The notes below the pieces were generated by a model. The model had not been told where the DNA came from. It was given only the letters and a program-made list of their open reading frames with translations, and ran no database searches. From assembly GCA_024138025.1 (NCBI GenBank), contig JAMXBD010001598.1, positions 1-64,000 of the forward strand: a stretch of 64,000 nucleotides of DNA. The letters are read 5' to 3'. Of this stretch, positions 61,457 through 64,000 are shown piece by piece; position 1 is the first letter of the stretch; the number at the start of each line of letters is the position of its first letter. The stretch is from Combretum micranthum (Eukaryota > Streptophyta > Magnoliopsida > Myrtales > Combretaceae). The translations under genes were made by a program, and so were the position numbers.

Positions 61457-61461
61457 TTTCG
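61457..61461. repeat. Target site duplication TTTCG (right)
   Basis: Matches 47963-47967. Confidence 0.93.
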
Positions 61462-64000
61462 ATTTGGAATGAAACATAGGATTCTTACTGAGATGGATAG
61501 CACTCTGACTGCCGCAATATAGCTTCAAGTCTTCCTGCTCTTGACACAATTCTTCTAAGAACTTCTTCATCCACAAGACTCCCTTGCAAGCTTCTGTCAT
61601 AGCAACATATTCTGCTTTAGTGGTGGAAAGTGCAACACATTTTTGCAACTTTGACTGCCAGGATATTGTTCCCCCTGCAAAAGTAATCAAATAACCCTAA
61701 AGTGGACTTCCTAGAATCCAAATCTCCTACCATATCAGCATTTGGAAAACCCTATAACACAAGCTTACTACTCCACCAAACTATAGACAAAACTTGGAAG
61801 TGCCTCTGAGATATCTGAGAATCCACTTCACTATAGACTAGTGCTCCTTTCCTAGAATTGAGAGATACAGGCTCACAACACCAACAGCATGAGCAATATC
61901 AGGTCTAGTGCATACCATAGCATACATTAGACTCCCCACAGCAGAAGCATATGGGACCCTTTTCATCTCCTCTTTGACTGCTTTTAAGACACTGAAGTGA
62001 ACTCAGTTTGAAACGTCCAGCAAGTGGAGAGCAAACAGGTTTTGCCTTGCTCATGTAGAATCTCTCTAGCACCTTCTCAATATTCCTCTCCTGTGACAAC
62101 CACAACTTCTAGCTCTTCCTGTCTCTAATGATCTTCATTCCCAGTATGTGGCCAGCAGGTCCTAAATCTTTCATAGAGAAAGATTTACTCAGCAGTCTTC
62201 AAATCTCTGATTTTCTTGGCATCCCTGCCAATGATCAGCATATCATCAACATAAATCAAAAGTATGATGAACTCACCACTAGAAAAACTGTTTGATGAAG
62301 ACACAATGATCTATGGCAGTCCTGGTGTAACCATGATCAAGCATAAAGGAGTCAAACTTCTTGTACCACTGCCTTGGAACTTGTTTCAGCCCATAGAAAC
62401 TTTTCTTCAACTTGCATACAAGATTCTCCTTCCCCTTGATTTGAAACCTCAGGCTGCTCCATGTAGATCTCTTCCTCTAAATCACCATGAAGGAATGCTG
62501 TCTTCACATGCATCTGCTCTATCTCCAGATCTAGACTAGTTACAATACTGACACTACTCTTATGGATGACATCTTCACCATAGGTGAGAATATCTCTTCA
62601 AAATAAACCCCTTCTTCTGACCGAACCCTTTCACAACCAATCTTGCCTTATACCTCGACTATGAGCTGTTCTCATCTATTTTCAGTCTGTAAACCCATTT
62701 GTTACTCAGGGGTCTCTTGCCCTTAGGCAACTGAACTAACATAAGTATTGTTCTCATGCAAGGAACTCATTCCTCTTGCATGGCTTTAACCCATTCTTTC
62801 TTCTTGTTATGAGTCAGTGCTTCCTCATAACATTCAAGCTCTCCCCCATCAGTGAGCATCACATACTCACCCAAACCATACCTGACAGATGGTCTTCTAT
62901 CTCTTGAAGATATCCTCAACTCAACCTGATGATGAGGCTCCTGGATCTCTTCCACTATGTCTTCTACAATCCTCTCATCTGTTGTATCTGTAGAAGGTGC
63001 AGGATCTACATTTGTGGGAATTTGGCCTGAGGATGATAACGCATCAGCCTTCTTGATGTCTTCAATGTCTGGTCTTCCAGAAAGACTACATCTCTGCTTC
63101 TGATGACCTTCCTATCAACAGGATCCCACAACTTGTACCCATACTCATCATGTGCATACCCAAGAAAAATGCACTGCTTGGAGTTAGCATCAAGCTTTGC
63201 CCTTTATCCTTTGGTATATGCACAAAGGCCCTGCAACCAAAGACGTAAATGATTATATGAAATGTCTTTACCTGTCCATACCTTCTCTGGTATATCTCCA
63301 TCCAGAGCATATGAGGGAGATAGATTATCACATCCACAGCTGTCCTATGACATCGCCCCAGAATGACTTAGGTAGCTTGGCATGAGATAACATGCACTTC
63401 ACTCTCTTTAGTGATGGTGCGATTCATCCTATCAACAACACCATTCTGTTGTGGGGTCTTGGGAACTGTCTTCTCCAGTTTTATCCCATGATCTGTACAA
63501 TACTGCTCAAATGACCCTCTGTACTCTCCACCATTATGGCCCTGACACAAATCAGCTTCTTGCCAGTTTCCTCTCTACTCTAGAATGAAACTGTTTAAAA
63601 ACAGACAACACCTGATCTTTGGACTTCAAGGCATAAGTCCAAAGCTTCCTAGAGCAATCATTAATGAATGTAACAAAATATATGGCACAACCTTAGTCAA
63701 ATTCTTCATATAACACACATCAGTGTGAACCAAATCTAATATATGAGATCTCCTACTAGTGGATTTCTCTAAAATGTAACTCTATGTTGCTTACCAGCAA
63801 GACAGTCAGTGCAAGGTTTTAATGGAGTACCTTTGAAATTAGGTAGAAGTTGCCTCTTTACAAGCATCTGGAGACCTTTTCACTCATGTGACTACGTTTG
63901 TGCCATAGCTCCACAGTAGCATCATCTGTCAAATTCAAATCTCCTTTACTTAACTTTACAGGCATTAAGTAAAGGGTGTTACATTTCCTTCCCTTGGCTA
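61457..64000 (-). pseudogene. pol: Ty1/copia pol remnant (integrase, RT, RNase H), interrupted by the gypsy element
   Basis: Minus-strand copia polyprotein with many frame breaks, running off the right edge. In coding order: a LWHKR.HMSEK pre-integrase stretch near 63910, then integrase blocks GHNGGEYRGSFEQYC and [15 protein letters not shown] (63545-63400), then VFGCRAFVHIPKDKG (63250-63195). The RT follows with a YEEALTHNKKKEWVKAMQEE start (62830-62767), a LKDLGPAGHILGM-like block near 62180-62145 and a QERNIEKVLERFYM block (62090-62045). RNase H has ISWQSKLQKCVALSTTKAEY (61665-61605), the SQSAIHLSKNPMFHSKSK block, and is then cut at 61461. The reading resumes at 47967 beyond the gypsy element. 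Tork/Tnt1-like by overall look. Nonfunctional. Confidence 0.85.

Noticed and set aside
62264..62539. 91-residue plus-strand frame
   Set aside because: Antisense to the copia reverse transcriptase remnant.

Overview
This window is plant nuclear DNA, most likely from a eudicot. It is AT-rich, mostly built from LTR retrotransposons, and carries one intron-containing host gene copy. No bacterial, phage, CRISPR, rRNA or tRNA-gene signal was seen. Species cannot be named from the sequence.

Layout, left to right. (1) 1-2328: two fragments of a large LTR family facing each other in opposite orientations. (2) 2329-13108: a complete but frameshifted Ty1/copia element of the SIRE/Maximus type (LTR, iMet-tRNA primer site, gag, protease, integrase, reverse transcriptase/RNase H, a third envelope-position ORF, polypurine tract, LTR). 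(3) 13109-26913: old, decayed repeat DNA with two clean solo LTRs (13871-14427, TSD ATATG; 17617-19073, TSD CTAGA), a Ty3/gypsy gag remnant on the minus strand (about 19.5-20.05 kb), a probable further LTR (23538-25789) and small tandem repeats. (4) 26914-31293: a 4.4-kb solo LTR with a perfect AATAT duplication. (5) 31294-39122: AT-rich intergenic DNA with fold-back elements, a probable 3.4-kb LTR and a GC-rich insert with AACCGGTTC-like motifs. (6) 39123-45486: a nine-exon CDC48/p97-type AAA+ ATPase gene copy on the plus strand with three frameshifts. (7) 46008-47967: copia debris. (8) 47968-61456: a 13.5-kb Ty3/gypsy element on the minus strand with two 5-kb LTRs, a perfect TTTCG duplication, and only gag inside. 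(9) 61457-64000: the rest of the copia element into which that gypsy element jumped.

The strongest structural result is the nest at 46-64 kb. A minus-strand copia element was cut inside its RNase H region by the gypsy element, and the two halves rejoin exactly at the TTTCG duplication. The gypsy element has nearly identical 5-kb LTRs, an intact primer site and polypurine tract, but no protease, reverse transcriptase or integrase. It is therefore a non-autonomous gag-only (LARD/TR-GAG-like) element that would have needed enzymes from elsewhere. The solo LTR at 26914-31293 and the fragment at 1-1791 belong to the same broad LTR family.

The CDC48-like gene keeps recognisable splice borders and both ATPase domains. 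It has two single-base losses in G runs, one two-base loss, and a degraded C-terminal tail. It is either a young, non-processed pseudogene or a real gene damaged by indel errors; many LTR-pair differences are also one-base indels in homopolymers, so both readings remain open.
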